Below, piece by piece: positions 49,014 through 60,500 of a stretch of DNA of 64,000 nt (its first letter is position 1; the number at the start of each line of letters is the position of its first letter). Under the pieces are notes generated by a model, which was not told the DNA's origin, searched no databases, and worked only from the letters and a program-made list of their open reading frames with translations. Source of the DNA: Sipunculus nudus (lineage: Eukaryota > Annelida > Sipuncula > Golfingiida > Sipunculidae). The stretch lies in contig CM049306.1 in the NCBI GenBank assembly GCA_026874595.1, positions 23,049,019 to 23,113,018 of the forward strand. The letters run 5' to 3'. Position numbers and translations under genes: made by a program.

Positions 49014-49706
49014 TCACATGTTACGAACGAGTCTTAAACACACTTTTTTTTTTCGTCGCCGTTTTCTTGTGTAATAATCCTGTAGAGCGGCATGACCTAT
49101 GTTTTCCTCTGGTTCCCAGGTGGTGTCAGCGTAACCTTTCCACTTTATTTTATACATTTTAATTTTACCGGCGCGTTTGCATGCCAGTATTCTGTCTACT
49201 TCATACCAATCTTCATCGGTCTCGTCTGTTGGCAGGGTATTATCGTGTGTCGGTTCAGACTGTTCGTCCGCGGCATCAGTGGTTTCGGCGGTCTGAGTGT
49301 TTATTAATTTTCTTTGATCGGGATCTAGGTATGGGCGCAACCTGTTCGCGTGCACTAAAGAACTGAGTGCCTTGTGCGTATGTACATGGTTCAGCATGAA
49401 CGTATGATTTGGCCCTTGACCTGTAATATAATAAGGTCCGATCCACTTAGGAGCCAGTTTACGCGAAAGTCCTTGTTTAACATGAGCGTTTTGTAACCAC
49501 ACCCTCTGACCAACGAAAAATTCTGGATCTTTCGCGGAGCGATCGTAACGTTCCTGGTAGCCTTTCTGGGCGTCTTCAATATTTTTCCTAGCCGTATCTC
49601 TTGCCGTTTTGAGAGTATCTTGCAGATGTTCTAAGTACTCACTGCGACTGTTAATGTTGTGGTCCTCGTTCTTTCCGAGAATTGTCCAGTCTATAGGAAG
49701 ATTCAT
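49014..49706 (-). pseudogene. Integrase C-terminus with chromodomain
   Basis: 230-codon frame. The first half corresponds to the integrase C-terminal module (GQRVWLQN, KLAPKWIGPYYI, LVHANRLRPYLD). The second half ends in a chromodomain (EVDRILACKR, YKIKWKGY, TWEPEENI, about 49098-49210). Chromodomains on integrases direct insertion to marked chromatin in chromoviruses. It is out of frame with the upstream integrase core, the break lying at about 49740. Confidence 0.9.
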
Positions 49707-49725
49707 TTCGCGACCATAAATAAGT

Positions 49726-50475
49726 TTATACGGAGAGTATAGCGTTGACTGAGTTTGCTGGGGTACGGCGCAGAGCCATTAATATGCCAGGGATGACCCG
49801 CGGCCAGTTTTTCTGATTGTTATCTAAGTATGTTCTAAGAGCTTTCTCGAGCGTACTGTTTGTCCGTTCACACGTACTGTTGGTCTGTGGGTGATAAAAG
49901 CTTGTTTTTACTCTCTTGACGTCATATAATTTACACAGTTCAGACACGACAGAAGCCAGGAAATTTCTACCTCTGTCCGAACGTAAGACTTTCGGTGCGC
50001 CGTAGCGACAGAACACTTCATCGTGCAGTGTCCGTGCTATTGTTTCCGCACACTGTGTTTTAAGTGGAAAACATTCCACCCATTTTGAAAACGAGTCCAC
50101 GCACACTAAAAGGTACTTATATCCTTCGTCTGATTCGGGTAGCTTGCCAATAATGTCTACATGCCATCTTTTGTAAACTCCGACAAAGGGTAAAGCGTGA
50201 AGTGGCGCTGGTTTTCCACCATAATATCGGTTAGCTACTTGACATGTCTCACACGTAGTTACGTACTCTTTTACATCAGCGTACATCTTTGGCCAATGGT
50301 AGCGTAAGCACAAACCAGCATACGTCCTGTCTACTCCTTGATGAGCTCCACCACTGTTGGCATCGTGGTAAGATTTCATTAAAGTGTATCTAAGGTCTTT
50401 TGGCACTACGTGTTGTTTTATCAACCTCATTTCTTTTGGTAATTTCTTAGCCCTTCTTTCATATAAGTGAAACAA
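49726..50475 (-). pseudogene. Integrase zinc-binding and catalytic core
   Basis: 249-codon frame with the H2C2 zinc-binding motif (YHDANSGGAHQG ... CETCQ) and the D,D-35-E core: D in WHVDIIG, D in RSDRGRNF, E in the TCERTN segment. It catalyses cDNA joining into the genome in active elements. A stop and frame change separate it from the RT frame (about 50476-50559), and another break follows at its 3' end. Confidence 0.92.
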
Positions 50476-50559
50476 TGTTCCGTCGTCCAGAACATATTAT
50501 TCTGACACGGCGACTATTTTGGTTGCTTCTTTCTTTGCTTCGGGTAGTTCCCCAGACTC

Positions 50560-53073
50560 TTAATATACCATGATGTTTTCTAAATCAGGGCTCTCTCGCT
50601 GTTGCTTCTGTAATTGCTGTTTGTCAATAACATCAAGCAGGACATAGTAATCTTCCACTGGCTCGCACGCGCCTATGCAGATAGTGGTGTCGGTTTCCTT
50701 TGACTCGTGTTGGTACACAAGAAGGACCTCTGTTGTTATAGCCTCCTCATAAGTGGTGTCGACAGGTGAGGTGCTGTGCACCGCGGGCGGACCTGTTAAC
50801 GTGACGGAGCCTGGCAGGGGTAATTCGTCATCCTCGGCGTCACCATCAGGTGGTTTATCGTACGCTCGTCTTGATAAACAATCCGTGTGATTGAGCTTCT
50901 TGCCAGCTCTGTGTGCCACATTGAAATTATAGCTTTGCAGAAGCAGGGACCATCTGGCTAAACGACCAGTTGGTTGTTTTATAGTCTGTAACCACTGAAG
51001 CGCTGCGTGGTCTGTTATAACTTGAAATTTCTGTCCCGCTAAATACGTATGAAATGTGCGAATTCCCTCTACAATCGCTAAACATTCAAGTTCCGTAATT
51101 GTCCATTTTCTTTCCGATTCCCTGAGTGCCCTTCCTGCGTACGATATAGCGTGCTCTTTACCATCTTTATCAAGCTGTCCAAGGACATATCCAATAGAAT
51201 GTCCACTTGCATCAGTAGATAATATGAAGGGTTTGTCCATGTTTGGGAAACTTAGGACTGGTGCAGAAGTAAGCGCATTTTTGAGTTCACTGAGCGCGTT
51301 TTCACATTTATCTGTCAAATTGAATTTGGCGTCTTTCCGCAAAAGTTTGTTTAAAGGGTCAGCTATGTTTGCAAAGCCTTCAATAAAGCGGCGGTAATAG
51401 TTACAAAGACCCAGGAAACCACGTACCTCTTTCTGTGATTTAGGTCTCGGGAATTCGGCAACTGCTTTGACTTTGTCTTGGTCAACTTGAATTCCTTTTG
51501 CAGATAACTTGTGTCCGAGATAAGTAACATTTGTTCTAGCTATATGACACTTACTTGGTCGTAAATGTAAATTTGCGTCTCTTAACCGTTGGAAGATTTG
51601 GCTGAGGTGTTGCATGTGTTCGGTTATGTTTCGACTGAATACCAAAATGTCGTCCACATATACGATCGCGTTATGCCAGTTAAGTCCACTCAGTACTCTA
51701 GCCATTAATAATTGGAATCTGGCGGGTGAATTTACGAGACCGAACGGCATCCTATTGAACCGGTAAACTCCATCGTGGGTGACAAATGCTGTTTTTTCTT
51801 TACTTGATTCATCCATAGGTACTTGCCAGAAACCGGACGCTAAGTCAAGTGTGCTAAAGATGGCTGCATCGGCTTCACCTACGGTATCAAAAACGTCCTC
51901 CAATCTTGGTAATGGAAAAGACATAGGTTTTGTCACACTGTTTAATCGTCTATAATCAACTGCGAATCGATATTCATTTGTTTTTGGCTTTTTTGTAAGT
52001 ACTACAGGGCTTGTCCATTCACCGGTCGCTGGTTCAATAATCCCGGCCTCTAGCATCTCTTTCACTTGCTTATCAATTTCAGCTTTCAACGCTGGTGACG
52101 TTCTATAAAATCTTTGACGTATCGGTGCAGCATTTCCTGTGTCAATTTTATGAAAATGACCACGTGCTTCTACTAGTTCAGTCACATTTTTGGCAAACAT
52201 ATCTCGGTTTTCACCCAGGAATGTTAACAATTTTTGTTTATCAGCATCACATATCCCATCATGAATCTGAATACCTAAGTCAGTGGCTATCTCAGCTTTA
52301 CTCTGTTCACTTGCTGCACTTACTGGGGCTACAATAGTTTCGAAAGGTGTGTCCATATGCATGGGTGTTATGTCACTTTGTGTAAGCGGTGAGGCTGTAG
52401 CGATAACCTTATCCGCTTTCAGCTCAATTACAGAATTTGTGGGGTTAATCACTTGACAAAGACCATAATGTCCGACGGTATGCACTACAGTTCTTGCTCT
52501 GACTAATTTCTCTCTCGTCAGTAATGTCGGATGTGGTTCAATAAGAAAATCATCATCAAACTGACTGCTTACCTGCACTGGAATCTGACACTGAGATGCT
52601 GGCGGTACGCATATATTGCTGACTGTCGTCACGGCGATATCGTGCGACGATGTGATGTTTATGGGTGCTTCCGTTAGTCCATCATACAACAGTAAACTCT
52701 CACTATTTAAATCAATGGTTGCTTTATGCGCCCGTAGAAAATCTATTCCTAGGATCGGTGGACATTGGAGATGTTTAAATACATGGACTTGGTGGATCAA
52801 CTGCAGTCTGTTAATATTCATTTTTAAGTCTATCATGCCTAGTACAGGGTGACTTTCACCACCCACACCGATAATTTGGCGGTACTGACCTTTACTTAAT
52901 GTTGCATGTCCTAACCCGGCCGAACTTAGCAGAGCTGATGATACACACGAAATAGATGCACCTGTATCCACCAAGGCTTTGACGGAATGTTTATTAATTT
53001 TTACGCTGATCATGTTATCGTTCAGAGAAACACGCTGATTTTCTTCCTCTGTCGACGGCCCGCCTATCTTCAT
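50560..53073 (-). CDS. pol: Pol frame: protease, reverse transcriptase, RNase H
   Basis: 837-codon open frame. The aspartic protease active site is LVDTGAS (about residue 36). The reverse transcriptase includes WTSPVVLTKK, FAVDYRRLN, the polymerase motif YVDD (51649-51660) and YLGHKLS. RNase H includes STDASGHSIGYVLG, ELECLAIV and the ITDHAAL segment. This is the standard Ty3/Gypsy order. The frame itself is open from protease through RNase H, but the integrase that should follow lies in shifted frames. Gag ends in a different frame just upstream. Confidence 0.95.
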   Translation of the reverse strand: MKIGGPSTEEENQRVSLNDNMISVKINKHSVKALVDTGASISCVSSALLSSAGLGHATLSKGQYRQIIGVGGESHPVLGMIDLKMNINRLQLIHQVHVFKHLQCPPILGIDFLRAHKATIDLNSESLLLYDGLTEAPINITSSHDIAVTTVSNICVPPASQCQIPVQVSSQFDDDFLIEPHPTLLTREKLVRARTVVHTVGHYGLCQVINPTNSVIELKADKVIATASPLTQSDITPMHMDTPFETIVAPVSAASEQSKAEIATDLGIQIHDGICDADKQKLLTFLGENRDMFAKNVTELVEARGHFHKIDTGNAAPIRQRFYRTSPALKAEIDKQVKEMLEAGIIEPATGEWTSPVVLTKKPKTNEYRFAVDYRRLNSVTKPMSFPLPRLEDVFDTVGEADAAIFSTLDLASGFWQVPMDESSKEKTAFVTHDGVYRFNRMPFGLVNSPARFQLLMARVLSGLNWHNAIVYVDDILVFSRNITEHMQHLSQIFQRLRDANLHLRPSKCHIARTNVTYLGHKLSAKGIQVDQDKVKAVAEFPRPKSQKEVRGFLGLCNYYRRFIEGFANIADPLNKLLRKDAKFNLTDKCENALSELKNALTSAPVLSFPNMDKPFILSTDASGHSIGYVLGQLDKDGKEHAISYAGRALRESERKWTITELECLAIVEGIRTFHTYLAGQKFQVITDHAALQWLQTIKQPTGRLARWSLLLQSYNFNVAHRAGKKLNHTDCLSRRAYDKPPDGDAEDDELPLPGSVTLTGPPAVHSTSPVDTTYEEAITTEVLLVYQHESKETDTTICIGACEPVEDYYVLLDVIDKQQLQKQQRESPDLENIMVY

Positions 53074-53111
53074 TTGGTTTAAATAGGCAGGCGAAATGTC
53101 CTAGTCTTGCC

Positions 53112-53962
53112 TTATTCGTCTCCCGGAACGACAAGCTTTTTGAATATGGCCGATTCTACCACACTTGTAACACTTACGGTCAAATGCCCAGCAACTTTCC
53201 TGACTGTGAGAGATCTCACCACACCTAGTACATGGTTGCTGTGAATTTTCTGCGTTTCCTTGCGTTTCGCGGAAGCTTCTATAGGTGGTCGTCGGTCAAA
53301 ATTCCTGGGTGTCTGTTCGGGAACTGCGTTCACGGTAGCTGCGTTTCTGACCTCAGTGGTCAGACCATCTAGACGTTGCGATAGTTTGCTTATCGCGGTC
53401 ATTAACCGTGCATCGGGCACCACAGTTTGATTTGCCGTCGACTCGACTAACGTGTCAAAGCGCACAATATCTTCTACAGATTGTGGATCTTTCTGTATTA
53501 CCACTTGTCTAATAGTGGGTTTTAGTCCAGACATTATTATGTCCATTTTATCTTCGTCTGTTATACAGCCAGTTCAGCTGCTTGTTTACAAACATTATCA
53601 ACAAAGTCTCTGACAGACTGACCTGTACTTTGCACTGAATTCCATAGCTGTCGCCTTCTCTCCCATCTGGTTCTGGAATCGGGACCATATCTTTTCAGGA
53701 ACGCCGACTTGAGAGTTGCGTAATCATTGGTCACTGTATCTGATAGCGACTGATACCAATCAAACGCCTGTTCACCAAGGTGCTGCGGAAAGGCAGTTAC
53801 TTTATCCTCCTCAGTTAACTCTATGAGCTTTAACAACAATTCAAATTTGGCCAACCAAGAAGCTGCGTTCTCACCTTCATTTCCATTAAAGTGTCCCATA
53901 GTAAGTCCACTATCTGTCTTGACCTGATTCATTCTGCATCTTGTACGGTCCGCAATGTTCAT
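53112..53962 (-). pseudogene. Gag with two CCHC zinc knuckles, frame-broken
   Basis: The N-terminal part (from an inferred start at 53962 to about 53561) carries the retrotransposon gag core (ASWLAKFELLLKL, FDWYQSLS, WERRRQLWNSVQ). A frame break at about 53563 is followed by a second frame (53546 onward). Near 53250 the frame changes again, and two CX2CX4HX4C knuckles read through in the third frame (CTRCGEISHSQESC and CYKCGRIGHIQKAC, about 53125-53230). The capsid/nucleocapsid precursor of this copy is therefore not intact. The longer open frame reaching into the LTR is ignored. Confidence 0.88.
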
Positions 53963-53979
53963 GAGTGATGATATACCGT

Positions 53980-53997
53980 TACCCGGATTCTCCACCA
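53980..53997 (-). promoter_or_regulatory. Primer-binding site candidate
   Basis: On the minus strand TGGTGGAGAATCCGGGTA begins five bases inside the 5' LTR, complementary to an 18-nt tRNA 3' end finishing in CCA. Position and TGG start fit a minus-strand tRNA primer site; the tRNA species was not identified. Confidence 0.65.
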
Positions 53998-54002
53998 AAT
54001 TA

Positions 54003-54908
54003 TGATTTGCGATTGGGGAAAGTACTTGCACATGCATATAAGTCACTCTCACACCACAATATTAAAGAGAACTCCGTTCTGTAGAACTTATCTTGTATTA
54101 ATTAAATAACCATTTTCACTAGTTGTCAGTCCTGAAGCCTTCTGAATATAAAGACCTGAGTTCAAAATACTCCGCCAGTACTAACGTTGACTATAATGCT
54201 GAATATATCTATAGCTCTCCCTCTCTCTAGACTCAATCTGCTGGGTTTATTTGTAGCTAGTCCCCCAAAGATTGAGAACCTAAACGAAACAGCCATAACC
54301 TGAGGCTAAATTGTGTGCTATATGGTCTCGGTTTAGCAAAATCTGTGTTTCCGGTCATACCTTTAATCCCGAATAACTTATCTGAAGTATATCTAATTTA
54401 AGTAAGAATAACTCTAACGTAACGGTGACTTTTTCTAGCCCATATCTTACTAGATGATAAAAAGTAGGCATTAATAGAATATTTAATAAAACTAAATTAA
54501 GAGTAGAGAAAGTGGATATGATTCCATCGTGTTGTGCTTTGATCGTTAATTGCTTAAATGTAACATCACGTAATCCTTGCATAACCAACATGAGTGTGGT
54601 CTACAGTTCTGGCTACCTAATGATATATAAATGAACCAGACTGGCTAAAAGACATTTAAACTAAAGGGACCTCAATTTTCCAAACTAACACACGCACTAT
54701 ATTCCTTTGTCTATGAACTATATGCTTTAGTTGACCAGTACACCAGTGCAATCGGTTCAACAGCAAACCCCATACAGTACACAGCGCATAAGCAAAACGG
54801 TGACAGCCCGACCTGTCAGCCTGTCTGGGGCAAGCAACTGGAGTCTCCCCCTGAGGGTAAACGGTCACTGCTAACGCTTATACTACAGCGTGATTTTACA
54901 CTATAACA
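54003..54908 (-). repeat. 5' LTR of the Gypsy element
   Basis: 906 bp (plus-strand ends TGATTTGCG and CTATAACA), the partner of 47212-48117. Transcription of the element would start within it on the minus strand. Confidence 0.95.
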
Positions 54909-55058
54909 TAAATAAAGAGATGGACCATAAGCCTATAGTGCGGAAAACGCTAGGAAAATGTAAGATAAGTAATAGTTATAAGAAAATGACCGAGAAAAGT
55001 AACACATTTAACCGAAATATACACTGATAGCTAGGAATTCAAGCGCCTGTGGATTGTC

Positions 55059-57480
55059 AATATATGTGTAAACACAGCAATGTTGACAAACGGGGAGAAA
55101 CATGTAACCTAAGTTGGTTGAATGCATACATCGGGAGGCAGAAAGGTCACATGATGTAAAACGCCATTTGCAAAGCTCTGGCTTATTTGACTTGCTGCCA
55201 GAGGCCCTTGTTAAAATTGTTTTGATTATTTTGGCGGGCCCCCACATATTATAAACACATTGAAATAAACAAAACAAGCAGCCTGTGTGCGGTGATATCC
55301 GGTTTTTCTGGCCTATTTTTTTAATAAAAGCTCCAAGGGATTACCTTTAGTTTTTAAAGGCCAGGAAGGTGATTGGGCTCCTTTAAGATACGCAACAGGA
55401 CAGGAGGAGTTTGGACAGCTGGACAGCACTTCTTGGTGCCTCGGGACAGAAGGACATTTTCCGAGACGGCAGGGGACAAAAAGAGAGCTGTTGTCATAGG
55501 GAGCAGGACAGCGCGACAATGCCACACTACAGAAGGGGATCGACTGTCCTAACCTAATTAATTTTCAAAAGGACAGCACTACGTATTTTGACTTCATTAG
55601 CTCAGATATTAAATCATGCCAGCTGATAATACTTTGCGCCATAAAGCAAAGCTTGTTTGTTATATTATTCCAAGATTTGATATAATGTAAGACTAGAAAA
55701 ACATAAAATATATACATACATACAAACATACATATGCATGTAATGTGCATTTGAAACCATTCAGTGTCCCATCGATCATGATGCTCAGCCGGCAATCCGA
55801 AAATGTCACACGCAGGCCATACAGGCAGAAAGTATTATCTCCACCTAATTATAGATGGGGATATTTTTGAAATCTTATTTCACTTGTTCTTATAGACAGG
55901 ACGTACCTTACCACAAATTTTGACCCAGTTTCAACCACCTTGACCCATTTTCAAAATAATTGAGGTGAATTTTTCAGATTTTCCTTAGTTTAGATCCCTA
56001 GTCATTGCGCCAATATGTTTCGCGGAATCTTTAAGGCATTGAAGCAGGACTTTGACATTCCATAACAATATCTGCAGTGTCTGGGAGGAAGTGGTCTGAC
56101 GAAGGTTTCAAATGCAAACAAACAAGTCCGAGTCTTGGATATCGTTTTTGGAAAATCATTTGTAACCCGGAGTACTTTCCCCAGCATTATCCATTAAATT
56201 AAACCCCACAGAACTTACTATCTAATCAGAAATATTATATACGCTGTCTTTTGGCCTTTACAGAGTTGGCCCATGGCAGCCATCCTGTTGTCATGTTTGA
56301 TATTTTTAAGTGACTTGGTCACTCAGTGATAAATATACAGGTCTTAAACAGGCATCAAACTTCCATAAAAATAGATGGTTTATAAACTTGAATGAATAAT
56401 ATTATTGTAACATTATTTAGTGACCATATTATACACGATATCTTGGTTTTATATGTTCCAAACTTACTATTTATAGCTTTACTTACAGACATTTACCGAT
56501 GAGCTGGTCTGTAAGTCCTTAATACAGAGAATATATATACCACGTTTAAATGGTCCTTATTGTCTCTATGCTAAAATTGTACTCACAGAGTGAGACTGTT
56601 TACGGAGTGTGGTTAAAAGAATCCTTTCCCGACAAGATTCGGGGGGTTCTTGATACACCAGTGGCGTAGGTATATGTAGCGTGAAGAGCAGATATATGCA
56701 ATAAAAATATGTTGATTGGATCAGAATGTTACAAAAAAATTAAACATATTTATTTTGTTAATAAGGACATAATAAACTAAGAATAGTTTCGTAAGTGTGC
56801 GTATATCCTTAAAAAAAAAGATAGGCTTTACCTTGAATTGTGAAATAAAGTGATGTTTAAGTTTTGATTGTTGAGACATGTCCCGGCCATCTCACAATAT
56901 GGATACCACTTCACGGAATTCTTTTTAGAATTTTAGAATGTTAATCCAGATTTGAAATACTACCACAAACTTCTGAACCAATTTTTATCCTTTTTGGTGT
57001 TAAACATGCAGCATAGTGATCGTATAGTATTAGAAAAATAAAGCATTACAGTTGCTTTATACATCGTACACAATGCATATAAAAATGCCACATCTTATCA
57101 GGTTAGTAGCATATATGTTAGCCGTTGTTTACACCGGACTAAATACCCAAAAATATAAAAAAAAAAAACAGAAGCAAAGGGAAATCAAGACAAGGAAACA
57201 AGAAACAAAGGAAAATTAAGAAAAGGAATGAAATCACAAGCTTATCCACCTGAAATAGAGTATAACTAGAAAACGGACAGTCGAGAAGCGATTACATGTA
57301 TCCGCCAAATCACAGACATGGGTTAAGAAGGCATGAATGTTCCTGACATGGCATGACTTGAGATTTATGGCATCAGAGATGCCAATTAAACACCCCATGT
57401 GCAATTTTCAGTATACCAGATCTACAGATGAATTCAAGATTAAATTTATTGTGGATGGCCAAAACAGTCTTATATACACA
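55059..57480. other. No recognised gene
   Basis: AT-rich flank with a purine-rich stretch (about 55395-55510) of repeated GGACAG words on the plus strand. Short open frames on the minus strand show no family features. Confidence 0.4.
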
Positions 57481-58581
57481 AGATAAACCATTCCAAGATC
57501 TATGAACATTAAGAGTTTCAGGTGACTACATCAAACGACTTCTGAGAAAAAGGCAATATATTTTACGAAAACGAAAAGGTAGGTGGCACCACCTGTCTGG
57601 TCTATGATGGATCTACGCTTTGCTAAAAACGATCGTAGGTGGCGCCACCAAGCTTGTGTAAAAGATGGAGGTATCCAAAATCTCGACGTGAAATTTAAGG
57701 CTGATACGTTAAACAAGTCCTGGGATTAATGCATGAACGTATTCTACAAATACTTGATTGCGGGTGGTGCAACTGGTCTCGAGAATGAGAAATCTACCCA
57801 AGACCGATGCACATGCAAAGTTTCAGGCCGAGAGAACAATCCACCACTTATAAAAAGCGCATCAACGTATTCTTTAAAAACGAAAAGGTAGGTGGCGAAA
57901 CCTGTCATGGTCCATAACAAAGGTATCTAAGACGGATAAACAAGCAAATTTAGGCTGATACATCCATCTACTCCTGTGGTATGAGCGACTTTTACCCAAA
58001 GCAAACGGACGGATGGACGCCACGCAAAAACATTTCGGATTACACCACCAGTATCGAGTACGAGGTGGAGGTATTCAAGATCTAACGACCTGCACAATTC
58101 CAGCCAAATATATTTAACCAATCACTAAGATTAACAGATGGAAAACGCATGGATGGATCCACGCCACGTAATAATGATTGTAGGTGGCGCCACAAGTCTC
58201 GAGTATGAGATTGAGAGTTCCAAGATTTCCGGTCATATACAATTTCAGCCCAATACATCGAATCACTCCTGAGATATGGGTTGTTATCACTGAGACACCC
58301 AGAGTCATACAGCAAGAATAGTATTGCAGGTGGCCCCACCAGTCTTTGTTACGCACCAGTTCACATTAGCCGTGACAAACACGACTCAGTAGGACAGCCA
58401 GTAATCTGGTCGTAATGTCAGCAGGCCGATATGCCGCAACAGTTCACATGTGAGCGCATATTATCATGCTTGGTCCAATGGTCTTTGAGGAGTTCTTCGG
58501 AAACGAATGCGGCGGCGGAGGAGGCGGCGGAACCTGCTTGAAAACATATTAGGCCTATCCTCAAAATTCTGTTTTCACGGA
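57481..58581 (-). mobile_element. Diverged GGTGGCGCCACC element (copy D)
   Basis: The right end on the minus strand starts TC after A (GTATCCGTGAAAAC with the imperfect complement GTTTTxAGGATA), followed by a CCG/CCT-rich stretch (about 58510-58532). The body contains GGTGGCGCCACC or variants at 57582, 57638 and about 58183. Same head design as copies A-C but strongly diverged; the left boundary is approximate and no CTAG tail was found. Confidence 0.5.
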
Positions 58582-59693
58582 TACAGTTATTGAAGACGTG
58601 AAAGTTAATGAAACAACAGACATCTTTTATAATATAAAATATATTGAAAATATCTTACTATCCGAAAACATACCTTTTTAGTGGGTCAGTGGGGAAGCCA
58701 TGGCACAAATCGTAATAAATAAGATGTAATAATATCATTTTCACAGAAACAATAAAGTTTCATAATGAAGACCATTTCTGTCTCTTATAATATGATTTGT
58801 AAAAATGGCACCGTATTAATATAGCGAAACACAACAACGTTGAAACACAATGAAAAAGAGACATAACTTATAATTCATACGAGAAACTGGAGTTTCTTTA
58901 AGTACCTTGATAATATGAATCATTGCCGCCTGACTGATACCTTATTGGACTACGAAAAATAAGAACAATATCATACACGGTTCTTCAGGTCATGAAGAAC
59001 GGACGCATTTTCCTTTTATCGGACAACGACAAGGACAATGCGTATTTGGTGAACAAATTATCGGCCAAATTGCCCTACAATACGACGATATCCCTAGCTC
59101 TTATCATGTAGTATACCTTAAATTTCCGTGCTGGCGGAAAAGAAGAGGATATATATACTGACATGTGTCAATCCGTTTAATCGAAGATGAATACAGAATC
59201 CTTCTGGACTTTTTAAGGACACTTCAGGGAGATGAGTGATTTAGGTGATATTATCGTGTATTCAGACAGCTGCAGCTCACCAGTTTATTTTCTTTCGACT
59301 TCGTTAGCGGTTATTTAAGCTTTGCAAGACAATCATTGTGCTCAGGAATGAACATTTTGGAAATAGTAGCTTCAATTTATGGGAGTGACGCGTCCGGCAA
59401 AATAATTGCCCCGAGACCTGTTCCAAAAATAGCTGGATAGTCTTAATAACACCATTGCTTTTTCATACAACCTGGTCTGACATGGGTCCGATCATTCATG
59501 GACCTGCATACACAAACTAATTGATGGGCGGGCGATATCCAGCAAACACAGCCAAAGAAGGCAGTGGTTTAGTGTAAGGAGTTTTAGAACGAATGTTGCG
59601 AGACCATTGCATTTAAAGAGTGTGATTCTCTTTCATATTTTATCATTTCATGTAATTAAGTGTGTTATCTAGAAAATACCGTCTCTTTTGTAG
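58582..59693. other. No recognised feature
   Basis: Lies upstream of the exon at 59694. It could contain an earlier exon and promoter of that gene, but I found no donor site joined to a compatible open frame. Confidence 0.35.
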
Positions 59694-59849
59694 ATATTCG
59701 GTGATCTGACAGGTCCCAGGGGACTTGTGAAGCGGCATGCCTTATACAGCAGCAGCCAGGGGGAGCCACCAATCAGCAGGTTTCCTATCCCTGAGAAGTC
59801 CGAGCTGGATCCGGACATAGTTGACATGATGAATGACGTGGAAGATAAG
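59694..59849 (+). CDS. Exon of a carboxymuconolactone decarboxylase-like protein
   Basis: 156-bp exon with a pyrimidine-tract TTTTGTAG acceptor and an AAG-GTTGGT donor, open in one frame for exactly 52 codons (phase 0 at both ends). It has higher GC than its surroundings, typical of coding here. The translation includes SRFPIPEKSELDPDIVDMM followed by a conserved-looking DVEDK. This resembles the N-terminal start of AhpD/carboxymuconolactone-decarboxylase family peroxidase-related proteins, where a phrase such as RFPIP...L.....D.M..VE.K precedes the SGF-PNVF motif. That next motif is not found downstream in the window, so the gene would continue off the right side. Exon call fairly firm, family call tentative. 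Confidence 0.5.
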
Positions 59850-60020
59850 GTTGGTCGAACAACGATATCAGAAGTCATTGAAAAATTGCTTCTTGAATGT
59901 ATTTGATAAAGAAAGCTACTTCTGAACAGCAACAATAAACAGGATAAATATATATAAGATATAATTTTAAGTTATATGTTTAAGATTTAAGTTTAAGATA
60001 TATTTAAGGAACTATCCATA

Positions 60021-60076
<56 letters not shown>

Positions 60077-60500
60077 TATCACATTAGTATATTTATATAT
60101 ATATATATATATATATAAGAATTTCTTTTAATCTGCTTGGAGTAATGCACTTTCTGACAAACAAAAAGTAAAGATTGAACAGTTTCAAGAACTTTGCGCA
60201 GCCAACAGTCGTTAGACAACAAGCCGACCTTGGATGTGGGTGAATTGATGGTTTCATTATGTTAACCGACGTACATGTCAAACTTTTTACTGTGGTCATT
60301 ATTTTAGGTTCTCTAGTATACAGCAGATTTCAGGGTAATATAGAAAGTCCATAAAATAATCGATTAATAATTGATCATTGGTCCTTTTTATTTTTCAATC
60401 ATCGATTAAGATTTTAAAAACTAATTCCTCCCACTAATATATATATACATACTGGAAAATGTTAAATTAATACCTGGAGTAAGTTATAAATTTTGCCTTT
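59850..60500. other. AT microsatellites, no gene
   Basis: Possible intron after the exon at 59694-59849. It holds (TA)n arrays at about 60026-60073 and 60094-60116 and nothing else recognisable. Confidence 0.6.

Larger units (their letters stand above)
47212..54908 (-). mobile_element. Ty3/Gypsy (chromodomain) LTR retrotransposon
   Basis: 7.7-kb element with 906-bp LTRs and a 6-bp target duplication TAAATA (47206-47211 and 54909-54914). Order on the minus strand: 5' LTR, primer-binding site, gag with two CCHC knuckles, protease, reverse transcriptase, RNase H, integrase with chromodomain, purine tract, 3' LTR. The protease-RT-RH-IN order and the chromodomain place it in Ty3/Gypsy (Metaviridae), near the chromovirus type. 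LTRs differ at about 13 positions by eye (about 98.6% identity), so insertion was fairly recent. Yet gag and the integrase region carry frame breaks, so this copy is defective. Confidence 0.95.
47050..55051. mobile_element. MITE split by the Gypsy element
   Basis: Left arm 47050-47211 and right arm 54915-55051 are imperfect inverted repeats. They start CGCAGACGCTTGAATTGC on the left and, in complement, CACAGGCGCTTGAATTCC on the right, the same terminal motif as 40226-40881. Flanks GTTTATC (47043-47049) and GATTGTC (55052-55058) agree at 5 of 7 positions, a possibly decayed 7-bp target duplication. Without the retrotransposon the element would be about 300 bp, almost only two arms. Confidence 0.75.
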
